From Bordetella trematum (GTDB lineage: Bacteria > Pseudomonadota > Gammaproteobacteria > Burkholderiales > Burkholderiaceae_B), in the NCBI RefSeq assembly GCF_900078335.1, contig NZ_FKBR01000009.1, positions 60,121 through 124,120 on the forward strand: 64,000 bases of DNA, read 5' to 3'. Below, one piece after another: positions 19,507 through 27,102 of this stretch (positions within the stretch are counted from its first letter, which is position 1; every line of letters begins with the position of its first letter). The translations under genes were made by a program, and so were the position numbers. The notes beneath the pieces were generated by a model. That model saw only the letters and a program-made list of their open reading frames with translations. It was not told where the DNA came from and made no database searches.

Positions 19507-19638
19507 GCACAGGACTCCGGAATGTCGGTTGGCGGCTGCGGCGCGGGACGCGCCGCTGTAGAGCCTGGGGCCGGACCCCCAACAAGCGAAGCGTATCCGA
19601 TTTTTTCAATTGTTGTTGGATGTAGCCTCGTGCGCCGC

Positions 19639-20442
19639 TCACGTCCCCACGCGCAGGGGGGCGGTGAGTTTGCGCAGCGCGGCGATGGCGCTCAGTGCGG
19701 TGATGCGGCCGGTCTTGGGATTTTCCGAAGGGATGTTGCGGATCTCCATGGCGAAGCTGGCCGAGTCGGACTCCACTTCGACGCGGTGCACGTTGCGCGT
19801 CACGCCCGGGTCGGCCCAGATTTCCAGGGTGCTGCGGTCCGGACCGATGCCGGCCAGCGCGACGCTCACGGCAACGTTCAGGTTGGCCGGGAACCCCTCG
19901 GCGGCTTCGCGCGGAGAGCCCCGGAAGATCAGCGTGGGCCCGGTGATGGCGTTCACGTCGATCCGGTGCTGCTCCAGGTAGGGCGCGCCGCTCAGGCCGC
20001 GCGGCGGCTTGCGGGTGATCATGGTGACCGAATGGATCTCGCCCTGGGCGGCTGCCGTGATGGCATCGAGCCCCAGGATGGCGCCCGATGCGACAAGGAT
20101 CTGGCCGCCATGCGCCTGGGCCACCCCGATCAGGTCTTCGTTGCGCAGCAGCGCCCCGGCGCTCAGGACCAGCAGCTTTTTGCCGGCGCGCAGCGTCGGT
20201 TCGGCCACCTCGCGAAAGACCTGGGCGGGGGCGGCCTCGACCACGATGTCGCAATGCGCGGCCAATGCTCCCAGGGTCGTGAACAGGGGGCGCGGGCCTT
20301 GCCATGTCCGATCCTGGTAGCGCTGCGGATCGCGCACGGCAATGGCCGCCAGTTCCAGGCCGGGCAGGCCGCGGTCCAGGGCCTGTGCCACGGCGCTGCC
20401 GATTGCGCCGAAACCGGCGATACCAACTTTCAGGGGGTGCAT
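19639..20442 (-). CDS. nadX: L-aspartate dehydrogenase
   Basis: 267 residues. NAD(P)-binding VGIAGFGAIGSAVAQAL at the N-terminus, then the family segments VEAAPAQV, LSAGAL and SGAILGLDAI, and a C-terminal part with RSTLEIWADPGVTRNVH typical of bacterial AspDH (formerly DUF108). The enzyme converts L-aspartate to iminoaspartate/oxaloacetate, either for NAD synthesis or for polymer and amino-acid metabolism. No nadA or nadC is adjacent, so the pathway is open. It is followed on the same strand by the GGDEF-EAL gene, but 132 bases apart. Confidence 0.88.
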   Translation of the reverse strand: MHPLKVGIAGFGAIGSAVAQALDRGLPGLELAAIAVRDPQRYQDRTWQGPRPLFTTLGALAAHCDIVVEAAPAQVFREVAEPTLRAGKKLLVLSAGALLRNEDLIGVAQAHGGQILVASGAILGLDAITAAAQGEIHSVTMITRKPPRGLSGAPYLEQHRIDVNAITGPTLIFRGSPREAAEGFPANLNVAVSVALAGIGPDRSTLEIWADPGVTRNVHRVEVESDSASFAMEIRNIPSENPKTGRITALSAIAALRKLTAPLRVGT

Positions 20443-20562
20443 GCTTGTCCTTCAGGAACGGCTTAATCAGGGGCCAGATACTAGGACAAGGCGGAGGTTC
20501 TGCCTACCCGCAGGCAGCAGGAGGGGGCGGGCCAGTGACAGACCGGCCCGGCAGGGGAGGGG

Positions 20563-20775
20563 TCAGCCAGTGGATTTGAGGATGGCGTAGAGCTGATCCT
20601 TCAGGTGGAGCTTTTCTTTCTTGAGCTTTTCGATCTCGATGGGGCTGGCGGCTTCGCGGCCGGCTTCCATGTTGAGGATGCGCTGATCAAGATCGTTGTG
20701 CTTGTCGAACAGCCGCGCAAAATGCGCGTTGTCGGTCTTGAGACGGGAAATCTGCTCGCGATACTCAGGGAACAT
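20563..20775 (-). CDS. YdcH family (DUF465) small coiled-coil protein
   Basis: 70 residues, mostly charged amphipathic helix likely to form a coiled coil (LKTDNAHFARLFDKHNDLDQRI ... KLKKEKLHLKDQLYAIL). The pattern FARLFDKHNDLDQRI is the DUF465 signature. The start is supported by GGAGG nine bases upstream. Function of the family is unknown; it is widespread and cytosolic in proteobacteria. Confidence 0.92.
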   Translation of the reverse strand: MFPEYREQISRLKTDNAHFARLFDKHNDLDQRILNMEAGREAASPIEIEKLKKEKLHLKDQLYAILKSTG

Positions 20776-20895
20776 ACAAGGGACCTCCGTGGTGAGTGAC
20801 CGCGCCCGAGCGGACGCGGTGGAAATGCCGGTGCCTCGAGTTGATTCCAGTATAGCGGGCGGCAGGCCAGGCCTCCAGCCCGCTATCGGGGGTTT

Positions 20896-21756
20896 TCAGC
20901 GGGGGGATCCCTGCGTCACGAGGGCCAGGCCGCCAAGAATCGCCGCCATGCCCGCCACAGCCAGGCCGCTGAGCGCCTGGCCGAGCAGCAGGTAGTCCAG
21001 CAAGGCGGTGCCGACCGGTACAAGGTAGAAGAGACTGGTCACGTTGACCAGATCGCCGCCCTGAATGAGACGGTAGAACAGTAGCGTTGCCCCGACCGAG
21101 ATCCCCAGGCCCAGCCATAGCAGCAGGCCCAGCGAGGCCGCATTGAACGTGAAGGCCAGCGCTTGTGTCGGCGCCAGCGCCAGGCACAGCAGCAGACCGA
21201 CGGCGTATTGCAGCGGCAGCACGTCCAAGGGCGCCTGGGTCACTTTCTTCTGCAGCAACGCACCCAGCGTGATGCAGGCAAGCGAGGTCAGGGCGAAAGC
21301 GATGCCCAGCCAGCCCAGCCCCTGCAGATGCAGGCCCTGCCACACCACCAGCATCAGCCCGCCCAGGGCCAGCAGCAGTCCGGCCAGCCTGCGTGGCGAC
21401 AGGTGGCGATGCACGGCCAGCAAGGTGAGCAAAGGCTGAATGCCCAGAATGGTGGCCAGTACGCCTGGGGCCACGCCATGTTCCAGCGCCAGCAGATAGC
21501 AGACCGTATAGCCGCCCAGCAGCGTCAGGCCGATGAGCGCGGTCAGCAGGCGCGTGCCCGGCGCTGGCAGCCAGCGGCGCCGGGCGGTCGCCAGCGCGGC
21601 CAATACGAGGAAGGCCAGGCCCATGCGCAGCAACAGAAAGGCAAAGGGCGAGGCATACAGCAAGGCCAGTTTGGAGGTGATGGCTCCGCTGCTCCAGAGC
21701 AGCACGAACAGCGTCGTGGCGCCATGGGCGCGGCACGAGCGTAGATGAATAGACAT
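20896..21756 (-). CDS. EamA/DMT family transporter behind a leader-peptide element
   Basis: 286 residues with ten predicted membrane helices in two EamA repeats (LLWSSGAITSKLALLYASPFAFL at the first). A drug/metabolite exporter; the substrate is unknown. Start 21756 (MSIHLRSCRAHG) is chosen over an upstream in-frame start at 21924 because homology begins there and AGGA lies eight bases upstream. Upstream on the same strand are a strong promoter (22076-22104), a Val/Ala-rich leader ORF and competing GC stems, suggesting amino-acid or translation-dependent control, consistent with an amino-acid exporter. Confidence 0.88.
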   Translation of the reverse strand: MSIHLRSCRAHGATTLFVLLWSSGAITSKLALLYASPFAFLLLRMGLAFLVLAALATARRRWLPAPGTRLLTALIGLTLLGGYTVCYLLALEHGVAPGVLATILGIQPLLTLLAVHRHLSPRRLAGLLLALGGLMLVVWQGLHLQGLGWLGIAFALTSLACITLGALLQKKVTQAPLDVLPLQYAVGLLLCLALAPTQALAFTFNAASLGLLLWLGLGISVGATLLFYRLIQGGDLVNVTSLFYLVPVGTALLDYLLLGQALSGLAVAGMAAILGGLALVTQGSPR

Positions 21757-21784
21757 GAAAAATCCTGTCGAAAGACGCAAACGT

Positions 21785-21901
21785 CCCCCGCAGCGCGCCG
21801 GTGGCGCGAATACGTTCGTTACGGGGGAAAGGCAGGCAGCGCGCAGCGGCGCCGCAGACTCAGTGCTGAGCGACGACCGCAGCGACCACGACTTGCGGGG
21901 G
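21785..21901 (-). promoter_or_regulatory. Competing RNA stems, candidate attenuator of the EamA gene
   Basis: In the minus-strand RNA the G tract TGCGGGGG (21785-21792) can pair with CCCCCG after the leader stop (21822-21827), a 6-bp outer stem closing an inner GCGCC/GGCGC hairpin. Alternatively it can pair with CCCCCGCA (21894-21901) inside the leader-peptide coding region (8 bp). A ribosome stalled on the leader Val/Ala codons would cover or free the second C tract, switching the fold. Pairings are read directly; the regulatory role is inference. Confidence 0.45.
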
Positions 21902-22018
21902 CGAGACTGCGGCGACGATGGCAAGCACCGTTGCGTGGACAGGAGACACCGTTCGCACGCAGGTCAGCGCGGCGCGGGAGCGCAGCGTGCTGACAGGCGG
22001 GTGGTGCGAAAACGGCAT
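21860..22018 (-). CDS. Val/Ala-rich candidate leader peptide
   Basis: A 52-codon ORF lying about 50 bases downstream of a near-consensus promoter and 103 bases before the EamA start. Of the last 24 residues, 8 are Val and 7 Ala, with Leu and Ile also present (for example QVVVAAVVAQH at the end). This is reminiscent of the Val-rich leader peptide of ilvB attenuators. No strong Shine-Dalgarno sequence precedes the ATG; alternative in-frame starts exist upstream (TTG at 22069). It is probably a cis-acting leader rather than a functional protein. Confidence 0.45.
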   Translation of the reverse strand: MPFSHHPPVSTLRSRAALTCVRTVSPVHATVLAIVAAVSPPQVVVAAVVAQH

Positions 22019-22075
22019 GGTGTGAGGGATCTCTATAGCGCGCCGCCAGGCAAAAGTGCCGCAGCGCAAGTGGAA

Positions 22076-22104
22076 ATTCTAGGGTATTTGTCTGACATCG
22101 TCAA
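22076..22104 (-). promoter_or_regulatory. Sigma-70 promoter for leader peptide and EamA gene
   Basis: On the minus strand TTGACG (22104-22099), a 17-base spacer and TAGAAT (22081-22076). Both hexamers match consensus at five of six positions and the spacing is ideal. Transcription should begin near 22069, giving a roughly 310-base leader before the EamA start, unusually long for this compact genome. Confidence 0.75.
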
Positions 22105-22211
22105 AACGCAGAGGTGCCCGCGCCCGCTTTCCCGGCCTGGGGCAGGGATTAGGGAATGCGGCGCATTTGCGGGACAATGCCGCCGTCTTTCATCTGTTGC
22201 AGGATTTTCTG

Positions 22212-22391
22212 ATGTCCCAGGCCGACTATCCGGATGACCCCCGGCCCCAGGCGCCGCAGGCGCCGGGCCCGAACGAATGCTGCCAGAGCGGCTGCATCCC
22301 CTGTGTCTACGATATGTACGACGAGGCCATGGGAGAGTATCGGGAGGCGCTGAAAGCCTGGCTGGAGCGCCATCCCGAAGCGGCTGCCTGA
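22212..22391 (+). CDS. Oxidoreductase-like domain small Cys-rich protein
   Basis: 59 residues. The pattern NECCQSGCIPCVYDMY with five closely spaced Cys is the hallmark of the 'oxidoreductase-like' N-terminal domain found alone as short proteins in beta- and gammaproteobacteria; the Cys may bind a metal or FeS cluster. Start 22212 is chosen because the conserved part begins there; an in-frame start at 22167 adds 15 residues. Biochemical function unknown. It diverges from the EamA leader promoter. Confidence 0.8.
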   Translation: MSQADYPDDPRPQAPQAPGPNECCQSGCIPCVYDMYDEAMGEYREALKAWLERHPEAAA

Positions 22392-22404
22392 GCTGCTTGT
22401 CAGG

Positions 22405-22821
22405 TCAGGGCGCGACGCGCTTTAGCACGTAGAAGTCGGCCAGGGCGCCGGTGATGACCTGGCCTTCCTGGTCGAGCATCGTCAACTGGTTTTCGCCCAC
22501 GCGCCAGCGGGTCTCTTCGCCTTCGAGGAAGATGGAGCCGTTGTCGGGCAGCCAGCGGAAATTGCCGCGCGTGACCTCCGGCTTGGCCTGACGGTCCTCG
22601 TAGAGCGTGCTTTGCTCATACGTTTCATTGCTGTTGAGCGTGAGCTTGATGCGGATGCCGGGGCAGTCCGCGCAGGGCAGGGTGCCGGCGTAGCTGCCGG
22701 CCCAGTCGACCGAGGTGCGCGAGGTGTGCATGTCGGGCGGGGGAGCCGGCACCGTGTTCGAGGGGGCCGAGCACGCGCCCAGGAGTACGGTCATGGCGAG
22801 CGGGGCGAGAACTTTGAACAT
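22405..22821 (-). CDS. NlpE-like outer-membrane lipoprotein
   Basis: 138 residues with a lipoprotein signal: hydrophobic stretch then lipobox LLGAC (Cys17). After it comes an NlpE N-terminal-type beta domain with YAGTLPCADCPGI, carrying the CxxC that in NlpE is implicated in copper and surface sensing, then LTLNSNETYEQ. Relatives activate the Cpx envelope stress response or scavenge copper. The C-terminal OB-fold domain of E. coli NlpE is missing, which is common in short homologues. Transcribed alone, convergent with the oxidoreductase-like gene. Confidence 0.85.
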   Translation of the reverse strand: MFKVLAPLAMTVLLGACSAPSNTVPAPPPDMHTSRTSVDWAGSYAGTLPCADCPGIRIKLTLNSNETYEQSTLYEDRQAKPEVTRGNFRWLPDNGSIFLEGEETRWRVGENQLTMLDQEGQVITGALADFYVLKRVAP

Positions 22822-23008
22822 GGGATCTCCGTGGGTGAAGGAATACGCTCCGCAACCTTAGCGGGAAGGGGGGGCGGATCGTATTCGGAAACGTAACACG
22901 AGGTGAGGTTTTCTGTTGCGCTGGCCTGTATGGATCAGGCCCGCAGTAGGATACGCGCTTGGGCAGCCAGCGCGCCGGACGGTCCGGGGCCATCTGCCAG
23001 GAGGCATC

Positions 23009-23332
23009 ATGACGTTCATTTCCCGTGCCGCGTTGCTGGCGGCCCTGTGTTTTGCGGCGGGCGCGCAGGCGCAGACCGCGTCTGCGCAGACCGACTTTCC
23101 CGGGTCGCAGCCCCCGCATTCCTCGCATTGGTCGCCACCGTCGACCCTGCGCATGACGGTCGAGCCGGCGCCTGCGGCCGCAGCGCCGTTGCGGGACACG
23201 CCCGAGAGCATTGCCGAGTACCAGCGTTGTCGTGCGGTGTCTGACCGTGCGGCGGTGTCCAATCAGCAGCGCACCGCCGGTGTGCAGGCCTGCCTGAGCG
23301 AATTGCAGCAGCGCCGCGAAATGGCGCAATGA
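23009..23332 (+). CDS. Secreted hypothetical protein
   Basis: 107 residues, not recognised. A clear Sec signal peptide (MTFISRAALLAALCFAAGAQAQ) is followed by a Pro/Ser/Ala-rich, probably disordered stretch and a short C-terminal helical part with two Cys (YQRCRAVSD and VQACLSEL) that could form a disulfide. Start 23009 is chosen because AGGAGG lies eight bases upstream; an in-frame ATG at 22916 adds a non-signal tail. It is followed by the DUF3820 gene after 19 bases, possibly as an operon. Confidence 0.7.
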   Translation: MTFISRAALLAALCFAAGAQAQTASAQTDFPGSQPPHSSHWSPPSTLRMTVEPAPAAAAPLRDTPESIAEYQRCRAVSDRAAVSNQQRTAGVQACLSELQQRREMAQ

Positions 23333-23351
23333 GGCAGGGTGGAGGCGGGCG

Positions 23352-23585
23352 GTGGATCCTGAACTTCTGATGCGGCTGGTCGAGCGCGAAATGCCTTTCG
23401 GCAAGTACCAGGGCCGACGCATTGCCGACCTGCCCGGACACTACCTGACCTGGTTTGCGCGCAACGGATTCCCCAAGGGGGAAATCGGCCGGCTGCTTGC
23501 GCTGATGCACGAGCTGGATCACAACGGCCTGCGTGAACTGCTGGCGCCGCTGCGCCAGATGGCCGGCGGCAAGCCGCCCGGCTAG
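23352..23585 (+). CDS. DUF3820 family protein
   Basis: 77 residues from a GTG start. The sequence MPFGKYQGRRIADLPGHYLTWFARNGFP is the DUF3820 core (PFGKYKG, then LP..YL.WF). Family members include a protein described as a quorum-sensing-regulated virulence factor in Pseudomonas and fragments associated with exonucleases; no activity is established. The 3' end overlaps the convergent LysR gene by four bases. Confidence 0.85.
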   Translation: MDPELLMRLVEREMPFGKYQGRRIADLPGHYLTWFARNGFPKGEIGRLLALMHELDHNGLRELLAPLRQMAGGKPPG

Positions 23586-24463
23586 GCGCGCAGGGCCTGC
23601 ACGAGAGCCTGCACGTAGCCGGGTGCGGCAGCCAGGTCGCGCACGCACAGCATCAGCCGCCGGTCAGCCCAGGGGTCGCTCAGCGGCAGGCGGCACACGC
23701 GTGGGCCTAAACGCAGGCGGCGCGCGCTGGATTGCGGGATGACCGCTACGCCCAGCCCATGCTCGACCATGCGCGCGATGGCGGAAAATGCACGCATGCG
23801 CACCCGGATGCGCATCTGCCGGCCGGCCCGCGCGGCCTGATCATCCAGATAGCCCGACAGCGCACTGCTGGCCTCCAGCGCGATGTAATCGTAGTCCAGC
23901 GTCTCGGCGAACCGCAGCGAGGTGCGCTGCGCCAGCGCATGGCCGGCCGGCGCGATCAGCTCCAGCTTGTCGGGTCGGAACGGCAGGGCGTCCATGCCGC
24001 TCAGGTCCACGGCATCGGAGACGATGCCGACGTCGGCCGCGCCTTGCGCCAGAGCGGGGACGATGCGATGGCTCAATTGCTCCTGGATGTCGACGTCCAC
24101 ATTGGGGTGGGCATTCAGGAAGGCCGCCAAGGGGTCGGGCAGGAACTCCGCGATCGCGGCGGTGTTGCACAGCAGGCGGATGCGACCCTTGAAACCCAGC
24201 GCATATTCGCCCAGGTCTTCCTGCATGTGGGCCACCTGCTGCAGAAGCAGCCGGGCATGGTGGGTGAGAGCCAGCCCGGCCGGCGTGAGCGTGACGCCGC
24301 GCCGCTTGCGGTTAAAGAGCGGCGTGCCCAGCGAGGCCTCCATGCCGCGCAGCCTGGCGCTGGCCGAGGGCAGCGCCAGGTGGCTGGCCGCCGCGCCGGC
24401 GGTGATGCTCCCCCGTTCGCAGATATGCAGGAAAAGCTTCAGGTCGGTCAGATCGAAGTGCAT
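23582..24463 (-). CDS. LysR family transcriptional regulator
   Basis: 293 residues: N-terminal winged HTH (LTDLKLFLHICERGSITAGAA, then LPSASARLRGMEASLGTPLFNRKRRG), then the effector-binding domain. It is divergent from the TauE/SafE gene with 83 bases between the starts and probably regulates it. The effector is unknown, though sulfonates, sulfite or organosulfur compounds are possible given the transporter family. Confidence 0.92.
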   Translation of the reverse strand: MHFDLTDLKLFLHICERGSITAGAAASHLALPSASARLRGMEASLGTPLFNRKRRGVTLTPAGLALTHHARLLLQQVAHMQEDLGEYALGFKGRIRLLCNTAAIAEFLPDPLAAFLNAHPNVDVDIQEQLSHRIVPALAQGAADVGIVSDAVDLSGMDALPFRPDKLELIAPAGHALAQRTSLRFAETLDYDYIALEASSALSGYLDDQAARAGRQMRIRVRMRAFSAIARMVEHGLGVAVIPQSSARRLRLGPRVCRLPLSDPWADRRLMLCVRDLAAAPGYVQALVQALRA

Positions 24464-24530
24464 GCGCAGGCTCTGTCAAAAACGAAGGCTGGGTCAGTGT
24501 ATTCCGCATTTTCAAGGAGCGCCCTGGGAC

Positions 24531-24550
24531 GCATGATGGCGCCATCATGC
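24531..24550. promoter_or_regulatory. 20-bp perfect palindrome across the TauE start codon
   Basis: GCATGATGGCGCCATCATGC is a perfect inverted repeat whose right arm contains the ATG (24547) of the TauE/SafE gene. As DNA it could be an operator; as RNA a 10-bp hairpin would bury the start codon. No good Shine-Dalgarno sequence lies at normal distance before this ATG (AAGGAG is 28 bases upstream). Confidence 0.5.
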
Positions 24551-25311
24551 AGATATTCACAGACTTCTTCTCACACGCAGGCTGGTTGGTGTCGCTGGCG
24601 ATCCTGGGCGCTTTCTTGCTGGCCGGCTTCGTCAAGGGCTGTATCGGCCTGGGCATGCCGACGGTGGCGGTGGGGTTGCTCAGCATGGCCATGCCGGCGC
24701 CTCAGGCGGCCGCGCTTCTGGTGGTGCCGGCGGTCATCACCAACATCTGGCAGATGTCGGCGGGCGGGCAGTTCGTGAGCCTGACGCGGCGGCTCGCGCC
24801 GCTGCTGGTGGGGGTTTGCGTGGGCAACGCGGCCGGGGTGGTGGTGTTCGCCGGTGTCAGCGCGGTGGGCGCGGCCAATGTGCTGGGCGGCGCGCTGATC
24901 TGCTATGCGGCCCTGGGCCTGTCGCCCATGGTGTTGCGGGTGCCGCCGCGGATCGAAGGTCGTCTGGGCGGGGTCTGCGGGCTGCTGACCGGGATGATCA
25001 CCGCGGTCACCGGCGTATTCGTGTTGCCTTCGGTGCCTTACCTTCAGGCGCTGCAGCTGGACCGCCATGCCCTGGTGCAAGGCATGGGCATCGCCTTCAT
25101 GGTGTCCACCCTGGCCATGGCCGGCGGCCTGATCTATGACGGTGAGCTGGGCGTCATGCAGGCCGGCGCGTCGCTGGTGGCCCTGCTGCCGGCGATGGTC
25201 GGCATGGGGATCGGCCAGGCGCTGCGCCGGCGCATCAGCGAGCGGGCCTTCAAGCATGGGTTCTTTATTGCCCTGGCGTTATTGGGCATCAGCCTGCTGT
25301 TCAAGTCCTGA
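24547..25311 (+). CDS. TauE/SafE family sulfite/organic anion exporter
   Basis: 254 residues, about eight predicted membrane helices in two related halves. The first begins LAGFVKGCIGLGMPTVAVGLL, the family's GxxxGxGG-like repeat; the second has LTGMITAVTGVFVLPSVPYLQ. Members move sulfite, sulfoacetate or other anions across the inner membrane. Divergent LysR gene is the likely regulator. The start lies within a perfect palindrome and lacks a strong ribosome site, so the true start could differ slightly. Confidence 0.88.
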   Translation: MQIFTDFFSHAGWLVSLAILGAFLLAGFVKGCIGLGMPTVAVGLLSMAMPAPQAAALLVVPAVITNIWQMSAGGQFVSLTRRLAPLLVGVCVGNAAGVVVFAGVSAVGAANVLGGALICYAALGLSPMVLRVPPRIEGRLGGVCGLLTGMITAVTGVFVLPSVPYLQALQLDRHALVQGMGIAFMVSTLAMAGGLIYDGELGVMQAGASLVALLPAMVGMGIGQALRRRISERAFKHGFFIALALLGISLLFKS

Positions 25312-25387
25312 GACGGGACACGCGGGTGGTACAGTCACTGCGCGCGCCGGATGGGCCGGCGCAGTTTCCGTAGCGTGACTGTTTCCT

Positions 25388-25972
25388 ATGCCTATCGATT
25401 CTCAAGAGTCGCACTTGTTCGAGCGCCAGGAAAGCGGCGAACTGGTCTATGACGGCCGTTTTCTCAAAGTCAGGCGCGATATGGTGCGCCTGCCCAACGG
25501 GCGCGAGGCTTCGCGCGAGTACGTGGTGCATCCGGGCGCCGTGGTGGTGTTGCCCTTGCTCGACGATGGCCGCGTCCTGCTGGAACGCCAGTTCCGTTAT
25601 CCCATCGGCCAGGTGATGACCGAGTTCCCGGCCGGCAAACTGGATCCGGGCGAAGATCCGCTGGCCTGTGCCAAGCGGGAATTGTTCGAGGAGACCGGCT
25701 ATACCGCGGCCGAGTGGGCCAAGGCGGGGGCCTTGCACCTGGCCATCGCTTATTCGACCGAGATCATCCACATCTTTTTCGCCCGTGGCTTGCGCGCCGG
25801 CGAGCGCCAGCTCGACGAGGATGAGTTCCTCGATGTGCACAGCGCCAGCCTGCCGGAACTGCTGCAGGCCAGCCGCGCAGGCGCCGTAACCGATGCCAAG
25901 ACGCTGACCTGCCTGCTGTGGCTGCAGAACGTCATGGCAGGTGACTGGTCGCTGGACTGGCAGGCGGCCTGA
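25388..25972 (+). CDS. NUDIX hydrolase, ADP-ribose pyrophosphatase type
   Basis: 194 residues. The full Nudix box is present: G(5x)E(7x)REUxEExGU as GKLDPGEDPLACAKRELFEE followed by TGY. The preceding PAGKLD and the flanking beta-sheet layout match the NudF/ADP-ribose pyrophosphatase group, which hydrolyses ADP-ribose or sugar nucleotides to clear reactive metabolites. Cytosolic and apparently monocistronic; convergent with the alpha/beta hydrolase gene, 10 bases apart. Confidence 0.92.
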   Translation: MPIDSQESHLFERQESGELVYDGRFLKVRRDMVRLPNGREASREYVVHPGAVVVLPLLDDGRVLLERQFRYPIGQVMTEFPAGKLDPGEDPLACAKRELFEETGYTAAEWAKAGALHLAIAYSTEIIHIFFARGLRAGERQLDEDEFLDVHSASLPELLQASRAGAVTDAKTLTCLLWLQNVMAGDWSLDWQAA

Positions 25973-25982
25973 GGCAGCAGCG

Positions 25983-27095
25983 TCAGCGCGCCGGGATCGG
26001 CCGGCAGGGCGCGCCGTCCGGCAGCGGCATGCTGTCGCTGCCCAGCAGCGCGCGCGCGCCGCAGGTCGAGGCGTACATGCTTGCCACCACGTGGCCGACA
26101 TCCACCACTTCTTCGGCGCGGTGGCGCTGCGCCGGCCAGGCGGGCTGGCGGCTGGCACGCCATTGCTCCTGACGCCAGAAGCCCAGGCCGCGCGCCCAGC
26201 GCGTGGCGCCCTGGGCTTCGGCGCCGCAGCTCTTGTCCAGGAACTGGTGTTCGGGGTTGTTGTCGGCGCCGCCCAGCAGGTACACGACATGACGCGCCAT
26301 GTAGCGCGCAGCCAGGCGGCTGCGATCCACTGCCGGAAGATAGGCCGGCAGGGCATCCAGGCCGTACTTGTATTGGTTATAGGTAGGGCAGATGCCGCGC
26401 TCGTAGGGGGCGAAACCCTTGCCGTCCGTGCGTGGCCGGTCGGCCGACAGATACAGATAGGAAGACGGGTTGGCCACGACGTACTGCAGCGTCAGCCCCT
26501 GGCGGCGCAGGGCCGGCTCGGCATGGTTCAGCACCGCATAACGCTGCACCAGCTGGCCGCCGGCCGAGTGGCCGGCCAGCACGACGTGCTGCAGCGAAGG
26601 CAGGCGTTGCGGATCCGTCAGTGCGTGCAGCAGGTCATCGAGCACCTGCATCGAACCGATCGGGGCCGGGCGGCCGCGGGCCTGCAGGCTGGGTTCGCCA
26701 TCTTCCCAGCTGTTGCGACGCCAGGCCGGCATGGCGCCGAACCCGATGTCCACGGCGCTGGGAAACTTGGGCGCGACGATCAGGGTATCGTCGCGGCGCG
26801 CAGGGTTGGCCGTCAGCAGCGCCTGGGCAGCCAGGTAGGCGCCGGCGGCGTCACGCTTGACGCCATGCACCACGATCACCAGACGGCGGATCTCGTGCAG
26901 GGAACCGGCATCCAGCGCCCGGTTGGCATAGACGGGAAACGGGTAGGCGGCGGCTGCGCCCAGTGTCAGCGCCTGCCAGGCCGGGGCGGCCGGCACCTTG
27001 GCCGGCACCGGCGGGTGATAGGGGTCATGGCCTGCATGGCTGGCTGTGCTCAGGGCGGCGGCCAGCCAGGCGATACTGAGGCGGCGCATCGCCAT
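25983..27095 (-). CDS. Secreted alpha/beta hydrolase
   Basis: 370 residues. Start 27095 (MAMRRLSIAWLAAALSTASHA) gives a signal peptide and avoids overlap with the fnr gene; a longer frame runs to 27164. The hydrolase fold is visible: oxyanion strand RRLVIVVHGVKRD and nucleophile elbow LAGHSAGGQ with the catalytic Ser, and a late His in DVGHVV. Several Cys near the C-terminus could form disulfides in the periplasm. Homologues are annotated as alpha/beta hydrolases of unknown substrate. It follows the FNR gene by seven bases, so it may be read through from that promoter. Confidence 0.8.
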   Translation of the reverse strand: MAMRRLSIAWLAAALSTASHAGHDPYHPPVPAKVPAAPAWQALTLGAAAAYPFPVYANRALDAGSLHEIRRLVIVVHGVKRDAAGAYLAAQALLTANPARRDDTLIVAPKFPSAVDIGFGAMPAWRRNSWEDGEPSLQARGRPAPIGSMQVLDDLLHALTDPQRLPSLQHVVLAGHSAGGQLVQRYAVLNHAEPALRRQGLTLQYVVANPSSYLYLSADRPRTDGKGFAPYERGICPTYNQYKYGLDALPAYLPAVDRSRLAARYMARHVVYLLGGADNNPEHQFLDKSCGAEAQGATRWARGLGFWRQEQWRASRQPAWPAQRHRAEEVVDVGHVVASMYASTCGARALLGSDSMPLPDGAPCRPIPAR

Positions 27096-27102
27096 GCCGG
27101 GT

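Noticed and set aside
21755..22237. A 160-codon plus-strand frame opposite the EamA leader region
   Set aside because: No homology, Arg-rich, and it runs into the oxidoreductase-like gene in another frame. The minus-strand promoter and leader explain the region better.
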